NCBI RefSeq assembly: GCF_000177075.1
Contig: NZ_ADEG01000073.1
Coordinates: forward strand, 23,332 to 87,331
Source: Hoylesella buccalis ATCC 35310
GTDB taxonomy: Bacteria > Bacteroidota > Bacteroidia > Bacteroidales > Bacteroidaceae
DNA: 64,000 nucleotides
Direction: 5' to 3'
Shown here: positions 16,783 to 25,033 of the stretch, one piece after another
How the letters are laid out: every line of letters starts with the position of its first letter
Numbering within the stretch: the first letter of the stretch is position 1
Made by a program: the position numbers and the translations under genes
Notes under the pieces: generated by a model
Told to the model about the DNA's origin: nothing
Database searches by the model: none
Seen by the model: only the letters and a program-made list of their open reading frames with translations

Positions 16783-17754
16783 TTATTCCCTCCACCCATT
16801 CAGGAAGTCTTTCGCCTTCATGCGTTTCTTGCCCGCCATCTGCAGCTCAGTGATTTCCAGCCAGTTGTCTTCGGTTGCGAAATACAGTTTCTTGTTTTCC
16901 ACCCACATCGTACCCGGTGTCTCATCAGCCGCAAGGTTGGTTTTGCTTGATTTGTAAATCTTCAGCGTCTGCTGTTTGCCGTTGCCATCAGTGGCGATGG
17001 TCCATGCTGCCGGATACGGACTTAGTCCGCGGATGAAATCGTATACGCGTTTGGCCGGCTGATGCCAATTGATTTGGCACGTCTCCTTAAAGATTTTCGG
17101 TGCCTGATGCAGTTCGGCTTCGTCCGCCGCATAGTGTTCTTGCGGTGTCGATGGAATTTCTCCGCCGTTCTCAATCAATTGGTCAATGGTTTCAAGGCAT
17201 AGCTGTGCCCCCAGTACCATGAGATGATTGTAGACATACTCTACGTCAGCATCGTCGGGAATCGGCATCGTTTTTTGCAGGATGATACGCCCAGTGTCGA
17301 TTTGATGGTCCAGGAAGAACGTGGTGACACCTGTGGTTGTCTCGCCGTTGATGACAGCCCAGTTGATGGGTGCGGCTCCCCGATACTGAGGTAAGAGTGC
17401 TGCGTGCACGTTAAAGGTACCCAGTGGGGGCATGGCCCACACCACCTCGGGCAGCATGCGAAAGGCCACAACCACCTGAAGGTCGGCTTTATAGCCAGCC
17501 AACTGCTCCACAAAGGCGGGGTCTTTCATCTTCTGAGGCTGCAAAACGGGCAACCCTTGCGCCAAGGCGTACTTCTTTACCTCGGACGCTTGCAGCGTGT
17601 CGTGATGACGACCTACGGGCTTGTCGGGTTGTGTGATCACAGCCACAACGTTGTAATCTCCCTCCACGAGTGCGCGGAGCGAGCCTACGGCAAACTCCGG
17701 GGTGCCCATGAAGACGATTCGTAGATTCTCTTTCGTAAGTTGTTTTTGATGCAT
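16783..17754 (-). CDS. fmt: Methionyl-tRNA formyltransferase
   Basis: This 323-residue enzyme formylates initiator Met-tRNA using 10-formyltetrahydrofolate. The N-terminal formyltransferase domain has IVFMGTPEFAVGSLRAL, the catalytic segment NVHAALLPQYRGAAPINWAV near residue 110 with its Asn and His, and FLDHQIDTGRII with the catalytic Asp. The C-terminal OB-like domain follows (VYDFIRGLSPYPAAW). The start is set at the ATG at 17754. A TTG 33 bp upstream would overlap the -7 promoter element at 17785-17792, so it cannot be the start if that promoter is used. It is first of a minus-strand unit with tsaC and the ClC gene. Confidence 0.95.
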   Translation of the reverse strand: MHQKQLTKENLRIVFMGTPEFAVGSLRALVEGDYNVVAVITQPDKPVGRHHDTLQASEVKKYALAQGLPVLQPQKMKDPAFVEQLAGYKADLQVVVAFRMLPEVVWAMPPLGTFNVHAALLPQYRGAAPINWAVINGETTTGVTTFFLDHQIDTGRIILQKTMPIPDDADVEYVYNHLMVLGAQLCLETIDQLIENGGEIPSTPQEHYAADEAELHQAPKIFKETCQINWHQPAKRVYDFIRGLSPYPAAWTIATDGNGKQQTLKIYKSSKTNLAADETPGTMWVENKKLYFATEDNWLEITELQMAGKKRMKAKDFLNGWRE

Positions 17755-17784
17755 CTGTTTGAGATGGATTTGTAGTTCGAGATA

Positions 17785-17815
17785 CAAAGATAGGACAATT
17801 CGTTAGGATAGCAAA
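17785..17815 (-). promoter_or_regulatory. Bacteroidetes-type promoter of fmt
   Basis: On the minus strand the sequence reads TTTG, 19 bp, TATCTTTG, a full consensus match. It predicts a leader of about 25 nt and fixes the fmt start at 17754. The 22-bp repeat array begins about 59 bp upstream of the -33 box. Confidence 0.75.
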
Positions 17816-17873
17816 TATTTTGAACTTTTTTTCTTTTTGTTTTGCTGTATTTTCCTTGTTTTTCTACCGTTCC

Positions 17874-17950
17874 AAAGTCATTGACTTTGGCGTGTAAAGT
17901 CAATGGGTTTGGAGGTTAAAGTCAATGGGTTTAGGGGTTAAAGTCAATGA
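17874..17950 (-). repeat. Four-unit 22-bp direct repeat, second copy of the array at 6265-6341
   Basis: Units begin (plus strand) at 17874, 17896, 17918 and 17940 with core AAAGTCAATG, once AAAGTCATTG. This is the reverse complement of the core in the first array. On the minus strand the unit reads roughly CCAAACCCATTGACTTTAAC. The period is exactly 22 bp. The unit at 17940 shares 17 identical bases (CCAAACTCATTGACTTT) with the last unit of the first array. It lies upstream of fmt, between divergent fmt and glf. Confidence 0.9.
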
Positions 17951-18074
17951 GTTTGGAAAAGGAGGTCTATGGAGCTGTGAAAATGATGCAAACGGGCTGG
18001 GTTTTTGATGTTGAATCTTGGCACCGACGTTTTCTGTATTCTGACTTTTGCGCCTATAATAATAGATGTAAAAA

Positions 18075-18105
18075 TTGCAGTATTGAAGAAAAATATTTAA
18101 CTTTG
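18075..18105 (+). promoter_or_regulatory. Probable promoter of the polysaccharide locus
   Basis: TTG (18075-18077), 20 bp, TAACTTTG (18098-18105) matches the Bacteroidetes consensus and points toward glf. It predicts a transcript start near 18112 and a long untranslated leader of about 290 nt. No gene was recognised between this promoter and glf. Confidence 0.6.
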
Positions 18106-18405
18106 CCCACAGAACTAGATACGCTATGTTTTGAGTGCTCTGCGGGTGATTCAGTTGCCCTACGGTGGAGTTGAGAAACGGAGAAGAGTAAGCGCGCTTG
18201 CCTGTCAGCTGGATGGGTGAGGAGAAGATGGTTTATCCTTTTTCGTTCTATGCTTTACAGAGCATTCAATTCCTTTTTCAGCAGTGTGTACCTATTCATC
18301 CATGATATAGAGAACTTAGGATGAATTCCTGCGGTCGAGCGTGTGTATCATGCGCAGAATCGATGATACATCCTATCTCACTCCTTCCCCCCTTTTACGA
18401 ATATT
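18106..18405 (+). promoter_or_regulatory. Long structured 5' leader of the polysaccharide operon
   Basis: This 300-bp stretch has no convincing gene. It contains inverted repeats: TGTATCAT (18344-18351) with ATGATACA (18363-18370), and an overlapping outer pair AGGATG (18318-18323) with CATCCT (18369-18374). The two stems share bases and so could be alternative folds. Long leaders with attenuators occur ahead of Bacteroidales capsule operons, where UpxY/NusG-like factors act. Whether this one is regulatory is inference. Confidence 0.35.
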
Positions 18406-19545
18406 GTGGCTTTGAGTACCCAAAAATATGATTTTCTCATTGTTGGCGCAGGTCTCTTTGGTTGTATGTTTGCTCATCTGGCAACCCTGCGAGGCAAAAA
18501 GTGTCTGGTGATTGACAAACGGCCTCACCTGGGCGGCAATCTTTATTGCGAACACCTGGAGGGCATTCACGTGCATCGGTATGGCGCTCACATCTTCCAT
18601 ACGAACAGCAAGCGGGTGTGGGATTTTGTTAATTCCATCGTGGAGTTCAATCGCTACACCAATTCGCCGGTGGTCAATTACAAGGGACAGCTGTACAATC
18701 TGCCGTTCAACATGAACACGTTTTATCAGATGTGGGGAGTCACCACGCCGGCAGAGGCGCAGGCTAAGCTTGACGAGCAGCGTGCCGAAGCTGTGGCTAA
18801 GATGAAAGCCGAAGGCATTGACGAGCCTCGCAACTTGGAAGAGCAGGCCTTGGTGCTCATCGGTCGCGACATCTACGAACGGCTCATCAAAGGCTATACG
18901 GAGAAACAGTGGGGGAGAAAGTGTACCGAACTACCCGCATTCATCATCAAGCGGTTGCCTGTGAGGTTGGTTTTTGACAATAACTATTTTAACGACCGCT
19001 ATCAAGGCATTCCCATAGGAGGATATAACAAGCTGATAGACGGACTGTTGGATGGGGTTGAGACCCAGGTGAACACTGACTTCTTTGTCGATCGGGACAA
19101 GTGGAAGGGTGTGGCCGACAAGATTGTATATACCGGGAAAATCGATGAATATTTCGACTATGCTCTGGGCAACCTTGAGTATCGCACCGTGCGTTTCGAA
19201 ACCGAGGTGCTCAACACGGCCAACTACCAGGGTAATGCGGTGGTGAACTACACGGAGGCTGAGGAGCCCTACACGCGTATTATCGAGCACAAGCACTTCG
19301 AGATGTTCGGTCCGGATGTGGATAAAAATCCCAAGACTGTCATCTCGCGTGAATATTCTACGGAGTGGGCACCCGGCATGGAATCCTACTATCCCGTGAA
19401 CGACAGTCGCAACAGCGAACTGTATGCCCGCTACAAGGCGTTGGCTGACAAGGAGGAAAACGTGATCTTCGGTGGGCGTTTGGCAGAATATAAATATTAC
19501 GACATGGCACCGATAGTAGACAAGGTGCTGAGCATGTTTGATTAA
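18406..19545 (+). CDS. glf: UDP-galactopyranose mutase
   Basis: This 379-residue flavoenzyme converts UDP-galactopyranose to UDP-galactofuranose in the cytoplasm. The FAD-binding motif [17 protein letters not shown] lies at the N-terminus, followed by [11 protein letters not shown] and [36 protein letters not shown] near residue 165 and [13 protein letters not shown] near 305 are family-typical. The start is a GTG at 18406; no in-frame ATG gives a complete FAD motif. It is the first recognised gene of the polysaccharide locus, so galactofuranose is a likely component of the product. The gmd start follows 10 bp after the stop. Confidence 0.95.
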   Translation: MALSTQKYDFLIVGAGLFGCMFAHLATLRGKKCLVIDKRPHLGGNLYCEHLEGIHVHRYGAHIFHTNSKRVWDFVNSIVEFNRYTNSPVVNYKGQLYNLPFNMNTFYQMWGVTTPAEAQAKLDEQRAEAVAKMKAEGIDEPRNLEEQALVLIGRDIYERLIKGYTEKQWGRKCTELPAFIIKRLPVRLVFDNNYFNDRYQGIPIGGYNKLIDGLLDGVETQVNTDFFVDRDKWKGVADKIVYTGKIDEYFDYALGNLEYRTVRFETEVLNTANYQGNAVVNYTEAEEPYTRIIEHKHFEMFGPDVDKNPKTVISREYSTEWAPGMESYYPVNDSRNSELYARYKALADKEENVIFGGRLAEYKYYDMAPIVDKVLSMFD

Positions 19546-19555
19546 GATAAGAATA

Positions 19556-20617
19556 ATGACAAGTTCAAAAATAGCTTTAATCACCGGTATCACCGGGCAG
19601 GACGGCAGTTATTTAGCCGAATTCCTCATAGATAAAGGATATGAAGTGCACGGATTGCTGCGCCGCAGTTCGTCGTTCAATACGGGGCGCATCGAACACT
19701 TGTATTTGGACGAGTGGGTGCGCGATATGAAGAAAGACCGGTTGGTGAACCTGCATTGGGCCGATATGACCGACTCTTCGTCATTGATTAGAATCATTGG
19801 CGAGATTCATCCTACAGAAATATACAATCTGGCGGCACAGAGCCATGTGAAAGTGAGTTTCGACGTGCCCGAATACACAGCCGACACCGATGCTATTGGT
19901 GTGCTTCGATTGTTGGAAGCAGTGCGTATTTGCGGATTAGAAAAGAGTTGTCGCATCTATCAGGCCAGCACGTCAGAGTTGTTTGGCAAGGTACAAGAAG
20001 TTCCACAGAAGGAAACAACACCATTTTATCCACGGTCGCCCTACGCCGTGGCCAAGTTGTATGGCTTTTGGATTATGAAGAATTATCGCGAAAGTTATGG
20101 CATGTATTGCTGCAACGGCATTTTGTTCAATCATGAAAGTGAGCGGAGGGGCGAGAATTTTGTGACCCGAAAGATTACGTTGGCCGCAGCACGTATCGCA
20201 CATGGATTACAAGATAAACTGTATCTTGGCAACCTGGATGCCCGTCGCGACTGGGGGTATGCACCCGATTATGTGCAGTGCATGTGGTTGATGTTGCAGC
20301 AAGAGCAGCCTGATGACTTCGTAATTGCTACAGGAGAGTATTATAGTGTGCGCGATTTTGCTACCTTGGCATTCCATTATGCAGGCATCGAGCTTGAGTG
20401 GAAAGACAAAGGGATGAACGAGAAGGGCATTGACAAGGCTACCGGCAAGGTGCTTGTGGAGGTAGATCCCAAATACTTCCGTCCTGCGGAGGTTGAGCAG
20501 TTGCTTGGTGATCCCACAAAGGCAAAAGAGAAATTGGGCTGGAATCCCCGCCAAACCAGCTTTGAAGAACTGGTCAAGCGAATGACAGAGTATGATTTGA
20601 AGAATGTGAAAAAATAG
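19556..20617 (+). CDS. gmd: GDP-mannose 4,6-dehydratase
   Basis: This 353-residue short-chain dehydrogenase/reductase converts GDP-mannose to GDP-4-keto-6-deoxymannose, the first step to GDP-L-fucose. The NADP-binding segment is [18 protein letters not shown], followed by the family-typical [17 protein letters not shown]. The catalytic site is represented by [12 protein letters not shown] and the YxxxK motif in [35 protein letters not shown] is a strong Gmd signature. The ATG at 19556 is chosen over a TTG at 19538 that overlaps glf. fcl follows after 88 bp containing a 9-bp minisatellite. Confidence 0.96.
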   Translation: MTSSKIALITGITGQDGSYLAEFLIDKGYEVHGLLRRSSSFNTGRIEHLYLDEWVRDMKKDRLVNLHWADMTDSSSLIRIIGEIHPTEIYNLAAQSHVKVSFDVPEYTADTDAIGVLRLLEAVRICGLEKSCRIYQASTSELFGKVQEVPQKETTPFYPRSPYAVAKLYGFWIMKNYRESYGMYCCNGILFNHESERRGENFVTRKITLAAARIAHGLQDKLYLGNLDARRDWGYAPDYVQCMWLMLQQEQPDDFVIATGEYYSVRDFATLAFHYAGIELEWKDKGMNEKGIDKATGKVLVEVDPKYFRPAEVEQLLGDPTKAKEKLGWNPRQTSFEELVKRMTEYDLKNVKK

Positions 20618-20638
20618 GGAAAATAGCTTTTTTTCTTT

Positions 20639-20678
20639 CTAGATTACCTAGATTTCCTAGGATTCCTAGTGTTCCTAG
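20639..20678. repeat. Five-unit 9-bp minisatellite with CTAG at each unit
   Basis: CTAG tetranucleotides begin at 20639, 20648, 20657, 20666 and 20675, an exact 9-bp period, with T-rich, variable remaining bases (CTAGATTTC-like). It lies between gmd and fcl. The period matches the array at 16713-16775 but the sequence differs. Confidence 0.8.
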
Positions 20679-20705
20679 GAAATCAACAAACCCCATCCAT
20701 TCATC

Positions 20706-21917
20706 ATGGCATTATCAAAAACATCTAAAATATATATCGCTGGGCACCATGGCTTAGTGGGTTCTGCCATCTGGAAGAATCTTGAAGCAAGAGGGTACAG
20801 CCAACTGATAGGGCGCAGCCATAGTGAGTTAGATTTAACCAATCAGCAAGCCGTTGATGACTTTTTCAAGAAAGAACGTCCTGATGCGGCGGTGTTGGCC
20901 GCTGCCTTTGTGGGAGGCATCATGGCGAACAGTCTGTACCGAGCCGACTTCATCATGCAGAACATGATGATGCAATGCAACGTGATTTCGTCGGCTTATA
21001 AATATGGTGTGAAAAAACTACTCTTCTTGGGTTCCACCTGCATCTATCCAAAGAATGCACCACAGCCCATGAAGGAGGATGTGTTGTTGACCTCGCCTTT
21101 AGAGTACACTAACGAAGAATATGCTATTGCCAAGATTGCGGGACTGAAGATGTGCGAGAGCTATAACCTGCAATATGGGACGAACTATATTGCGGTGATG
21201 CCCACCAATCTATATGGGCCCAATGACAACTTCCACCTGGAGAACAGTCATGTGATGCCTGCCATGATGCGTAAGATATATTTGGCTAAACTGATTCATG
21301 AGGATAACTGGGAAGCCATTCGGGTGGATATGAATAAGCGTCCTATCAATCCTGTAAAAGCTCTGGCAGAGCAGATAGGAAAAGACAATGTTGACGGCGA
21401 GTGTAGTAAAGAACGAATCTTGCAAGCATTGAAGTTTTATGGCATAGAAGACAACAAGGTAACACTTTGGGGGACAGGTTCGCCACTGCGAGAGTTCCTT
21501 TGGAGTGAGGATATGGCAGATGCTTCGGTACACATCCTCCTCAATGTAGACTTTAAGGATATCATCGGCATTGAGAAATATTCGAGCGTGTTTTACGGTA
21601 CTGCGACCGACGGTGAGGTAAATCGCAACAATAGCGAGGGGCGTGGCGGTGCTATTCCATCACTTGGTGAGATACGCAACTGTCATATCAATATAGGTAC
21701 GGGAAAGGAACTGACCATCAACCAACTCTCCGAACTCATTGTGCGAACCGTTGGCTTCACGGGAACCGTTGTGTGGGATGAAAGCAAACCCGACGGAACT
21801 CCACGCAAACTCATAGATGTGTCAAAGCTGCACTCTTTGGGCTGGACGCACAAAGTGGAAATTGAAGACGGTGTGCAGAAGTTATACGATTGGTATAAGC
21901 AGTCGCTGCAAGGATAG
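20706..21917 (+). CDS. fcl: GDP-L-fucose synthase
   Basis: This 403-residue epimerase/reductase converts GDP-4-keto-6-deoxymannose to GDP-L-fucose with NADPH. The N-terminus KIYIAGHHGLVGSAIWKNL is the cofactor-binding loop. LFLGSTCIYPKNAPQPMKE and the YxxxK site in EYAIAKIAGLKMCESY are family signatures. ALEBAL-type proteins are about 320 residues; this one is about 80 longer because of an internal segment around residues 200-240 (WEAIRVDMNKRPINPVKALA) and another around 285-320, the long form common in Bacteroidales. With gmd it shows that L-fucose, or a derivative of the intermediate, is made for the polysaccharide. Confidence 0.94.
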   Translation: MALSKTSKIYIAGHHGLVGSAIWKNLEARGYSQLIGRSHSELDLTNQQAVDDFFKKERPDAAVLAAAFVGGIMANSLYRADFIMQNMMMQCNVISSAYKYGVKKLLFLGSTCIYPKNAPQPMKEDVLLTSPLEYTNEEYAIAKIAGLKMCESYNLQYGTNYIAVMPTNLYGPNDNFHLENSHVMPAMMRKIYLAKLIHEDNWEAIRVDMNKRPINPVKALAEQIGKDNVDGECSKERILQALKFYGIEDNKVTLWGTGSPLREFLWSEDMADASVHILLNVDFKDIIGIEKYSSVFYGTATDGEVNRNNSEGRGGAIPSLGEIRNCHINIGTGKELTINQLSELIVRTVGFTGTVVWDESKPDGTPRKLIDVSKLHSLGWTHKVEIEDGVQKLYDWYKQSLQG

Positions 21918-21961
21918 AATGCTATCTGATTCTTACTCCATTCCATTATAAAATTAGCATC

Positions 21962-23032
21962 ATGGAATCTATCGAAATTAAAGGCTATAAATCAATTAGA
22001 GATTTGAAGCTGAAATTGTCACCCGTTAATATATTAATAGGTGCAAATGGCAGTGGAAAGTCTAATTTGTTGTCTTTTTTTGAACTGTTGAAAAATATGT
22101 ATCTTCAACGGTTGAAAGAATATGTGGCTTTGCATGGAGGAATGGATAAATTCTTGTTTGAGGGAAGTAAAATAACAGATACGATTTATTCTCATCTTGA
22201 TTTTGGTAAAAATGGTTATTCCTTTGAATTGAAAGCTGGTACAGAGGGGTTTGTATTTACCAAGGAGGGATTATGGTATGCCAACAATCCGTATATGAAC
22301 AATCCCATTGACATATCTTCTTTTCAGACCGAATCAAAGCTTAATGATTCATCTGTTCCGCGAGCAAATTTCATCAAGAATTACTTGGCTGGTTTAGAGA
22401 AGTACCATTTCCACGATACCAGCGAGCATTCGCCATTTACACAGTGGTCAAATATACATAATGATATTTACCGCTTATATGATAAAGGTCAAAATTTAGC
22501 AGCTTTCTTGTATCATATTAAAAATGATAATCTGCAAAAGTATAATTTTATCGTTAAAACGGTACAGAGCATAGCGCCATACTTTCGTGATTTCTCTTTT
22601 CATCCTAATGCGAAAGGGGATTTGAGATTGCAATGGGAAGATCGGTATAGCTCTATGGTGTATGGTGTTAATGATTTGTCAGACGGTACGATGCGTTTTA
22701 TTGCTCTGTCTACTTTATTCCTTCAACCAGCCTTACCTCAAGTAATCATCATTGACGAGCCTGAGTTAGGATTGCATCCTGCCGCTATTAGTAAGTTGGC
22801 TGGGCTCATTAAGTCGGCAGCCGCAAAAGGATGTCAGGTGATAATAGCCACACAATCGACAGAATTGCTTTCCAATTTTGAACCACAAGATGTAGTTACC
22901 GTAGACCTGATAAACGGTGAAAGTCATTTTGAGCGATTGGATGCCGACCAACTTTCTCAATGGGTTGATGAATATACACTGGACGAATTGTGGAAGCTTA
23001 GCATTATCAGCAAAGCCCAACCAAATACTTGA
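21962..23032 (+). CDS. AAA family (RecF/OLD-like) ATPase, probable defence-type module partner
   Basis: This 356-residue protein begins MESIEIKGYKSIRDLKLKL and has Walker A ILIGANGSGKSNLLSFF near residue 28. An ABC-type signature VNDLSDGTMRFIAL lies near residue 238, Walker B VIIIDEPELGLHP near 262, and a switch segment QVIIATQSTELLSNF near 290. This arrangement is that of AAA_21-type ATPases in OLD, PARIS AriA and related systems. The inserted middle region is family-variable. Its stop overlaps a possible TTG start of the DUF4276 gene, so the two are translationally close. It has no evident link to sugar synthesis and sits between fcl and ugd. DNA repair or anti-phage defence roles are possible; neither is proven. 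Confidence 0.85.
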   Translation: MESIEIKGYKSIRDLKLKLSPVNILIGANGSGKSNLLSFFELLKNMYLQRLKEYVALHGGMDKFLFEGSKITDTIYSHLDFGKNGYSFELKAGTEGFVFTKEGLWYANNPYMNNPIDISSFQTESKLNDSSVPRANFIKNYLAGLEKYHFHDTSEHSPFTQWSNIHNDIYRLYDKGQNLAAFLYHIKNDNLQKYNFIVKTVQSIAPYFRDFSFHPNAKGDLRLQWEDRYSSMVYGVNDLSDGTMRFIALSTLFLQPALPQVIIIDEPELGLHPAAISKLAGLIKSAAAKGCQVIIATQSTELLSNFEPQDVVTVDLINGESHFERLDADQLSQWVDEYTLDELWKLSIISKAQPNT

Positions 23033-23037
23033 TACGG

Positions 23038-23688
23038 ATGTCAGTAAAACGACTGATTATAATATGTGAGGGAGAGACAGAGCAAGAGTTTTGCAAAGCC
23101 CTGTTGATGCCTGAGTTGTCTAAGCAGAACATCAGTGTATACTGCCCACGCATAAAAAAGTCAATGGGGGGAATTGTTAAGTGGGACGATTTGAGAAAGC
23201 AGATATTAAATCATCTCAGAGAAAACGCTTTTGTTACTCTGTTCATTGATTATTACGGTATAACAGATAAGCATCACTTTCCTGCTTGGGAGGAGGTGCT
23301 GTGTAAGCAAGACAAGCAGGAGATAATAAATCGCTTATGCGAGGGAATGGAATGTGATATCAATGATAGGCGCTTCATACCTTACATTCAGTTGCACGAA
23401 TTTGAGTCCTTGCTATTTCATGACATAGATAGTTTTGATCATGTCTTTTCTGAAAAAGATTACATTGATAGAGGCGAGCTAACTCGCATTCTTGAACAAT
23501 ATCCAAATCCAGAAGAAATCAATAATGGGCGTGACACATCACCTTCGCACAGACTATCCAAAATAATCAATGGTTATCAAAAGGTGATATATGGCAATAT
23601 CATTGCCATGGAGATAGGACTTGATGGGATAAGGAAGAAATGTCCCTTATTTAACAAGTGGGTAGAGAGATTGTTGGCTTTGAGCTAA
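23038..23688 (+). CDS. DUF4276 family protein, TOPRIM-like, paired with the AAA ATPase
   Basis: This 216-residue protein starts LIIICEGETEQEFCKALL, which resembles the first acidic motif of TOPRIM/OLD nucleases. A hydrophobic strand ending in FVTLFIDYYG follows near residue 77, where the second acidic motif would lie. YIQLHEFESLLFHD near residue 120 and ETxPSHRL-like TSPSHRLSKIINGYQK near 175 are typical of DUF4276 as I recall it. Such proteins commonly accompany an AAA ATPase. The ATG at 23038 lies 5 bp after the ATPase stop. Nuclease activity is predicted from motif resemblance only. Confidence 0.75.
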   Translation: MSVKRLIIICEGETEQEFCKALLMPELSKQNISVYCPRIKKSMGGIVKWDDLRKQILNHLRENAFVTLFIDYYGITDKHHFPAWEEVLCKQDKQEIINRLCEGMECDINDRRFIPYIQLHEFESLLFHDIDSFDHVFSEKDYIDRGELTRILEQYPNPEEINNGRDTSPSHRLSKIINGYQKVIYGNIIAMEIGLDGIRKKCPLFNKWVERLLALS

Positions 23689-23734
23689 GACTACTTTTGT
23701 AAATGGTAGACCAAACGAAATATAATTTTATCCT

Positions 23735-24985
23735 GTGAACAAAAAATATACCATTGCCGTAGCGGGTACGGGTTATGTAGGATTAAGCATCGCCACGTTG
23801 CTCAGTCAGCATCATCATGTCTTGGCTGTTGACGTGGTGCAAGAGAAGGTAGACAAGATTAACCGACGAGAATCTCCTATCAGTGATGAATATATAGAAA
23901 AGTTCTTTGCCGAGAAACAACTTGACCTGCAAGCAACCCTTGATGGAGAAACGGCTTACAAGCAAGCTGACTTTGTGGTGATTGCCACGCCAACTAACTA
24001 CGACCCTGTAAAAAACTTCTTCGACACTTCGCATGTGGAAGAGGTCATCGAGTTGGTGATGAAGGTAAATCCTCATGCCATCATGGTTATCAAGAGTACG
24101 GTGCCTGTAGGATATACGAAGAGCGTCAGTGAAAAATACAATTGTGGAAACATCCTCTTTGCCCCAGAGTTCTTGCGTGAGAGTAAGGCTCTCTATGACA
24201 ATCTCTATCCCAGCAGAATCATCATGGGTCGGCCAGCGGGGAATGAAAAGTTAGAGCAGGCAGCCCACGTTTTCGCCTCGTTGCTTCAGCAAGGCGCAAT
24301 GAAAGAGAATGTTGACACACTGTTCATGGGTACCACCGAGGCTGAGGCGGTGAAACTGTTTGCCAACACCTATTTAGCTCTTCGTGTCAGCTTCTTCAAT
24401 GAATTGGATACATATGCCGAGATGAAAAACCTCTCCACCAAAGATATTATCCAAGGGGTAGGACTTGACCCACGCATAGGCTCGTTCTACAATAATCCCT
24501 CGTTTGGTTACGGTGGCTACTGTCTGCCCAAAGACACCAAACAACTTTTGGCCAACTACGAGGATGTTCCCGAAAATCTGATTGAGGCTATTGTACAGAG
24601 CAACCGCACGCGTAAAGACTTCATTGCCGATCGTGTTTTACGCAAAGCTGGTTATTACGATTATTTCAATCGGGGAGCTTTTGATACCTCCAAAGAGAAA
24701 AAATGCGTCATCGGTATCTACCGCCTCACGATGAAGAGCAACAGTGACAACTTTAGGCAGAGCAGCATTCAAGGCGTGATGAAACGCATTAAAGCCAAAG
24801 GTGCCGAGGTTATCGTTTACGAGCCTACGCTCGAGGACGGTACCACTTTCTTTGGCAGCAGGGTGGTTAATGATTTGGATGCGTTCAAACAACAGTCGCA
24901 AGCCATTGTTGCCAATCGCTATGACAATTGTTTGGATGATGTGGAAGAGAAGGTATATACTCGAGATATCTTTAAGCGGGATTGA
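23735..24985 (+). CDS. ugd: UDP-glucose 6-dehydrogenase
   Basis: This 416-residue enzyme oxidises UDP-glucose to UDP-glucuronate with two NAD+. The N-terminal Rossmann motif is [29 protein letters not shown] and [11 protein letters not shown] are family-typical. [20 protein letters not shown] near residue 145 and the catalytic cysteine segment [16 protein letters not shown] near 255 are present. The start is a GTG, since no ATG precedes the Rossmann motif in frame. UDP-glucuronate would supply a uronic acid to the polysaccharide, whose carboxyl group is a plausible acceptor for amide modification by the ATP-grasp module further downstream. Confidence 0.95.
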   Translation: MNKKYTIAVAGTGYVGLSIATLLSQHHHVLAVDVVQEKVDKINRRESPISDEYIEKFFAEKQLDLQATLDGETAYKQADFVVIATPTNYDPVKNFFDTSHVEEVIELVMKVNPHAIMVIKSTVPVGYTKSVSEKYNCGNILFAPEFLRESKALYDNLYPSRIIMGRPAGNEKLEQAAHVFASLLQQGAMKENVDTLFMGTTEAEAVKLFANTYLALRVSFFNELDTYAEMKNLSTKDIIQGVGLDPRIGSFYNNPSFGYGGYCLPKDTKQLLANYEDVPENLIEAIVQSNRTRKDFIADRVLRKAGYYDYFNRGAFDTSKEKKCVIGIYRLTMKSNSDNFRQSSIQGVMKRIKAKGAEVIVYEPTLEDGTTFFGSRVVNDLDAFKQQSQAIVANRYDNCLDDVEEKVYTRDIFKRD

Positions 24986-25033
24986 TGGATTTAACAACTT
25001 AAAAAATCAATTATATTCACTTAAATCCTACTT

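Noticed and set aside
17947..18174. A 75-codon plus-strand frame upstream of glf
   Set aside because: It starts inside the 22-bp repeat array and spans the predicted glf promoter, and it has no coding-like character. It is treated as non-coding.
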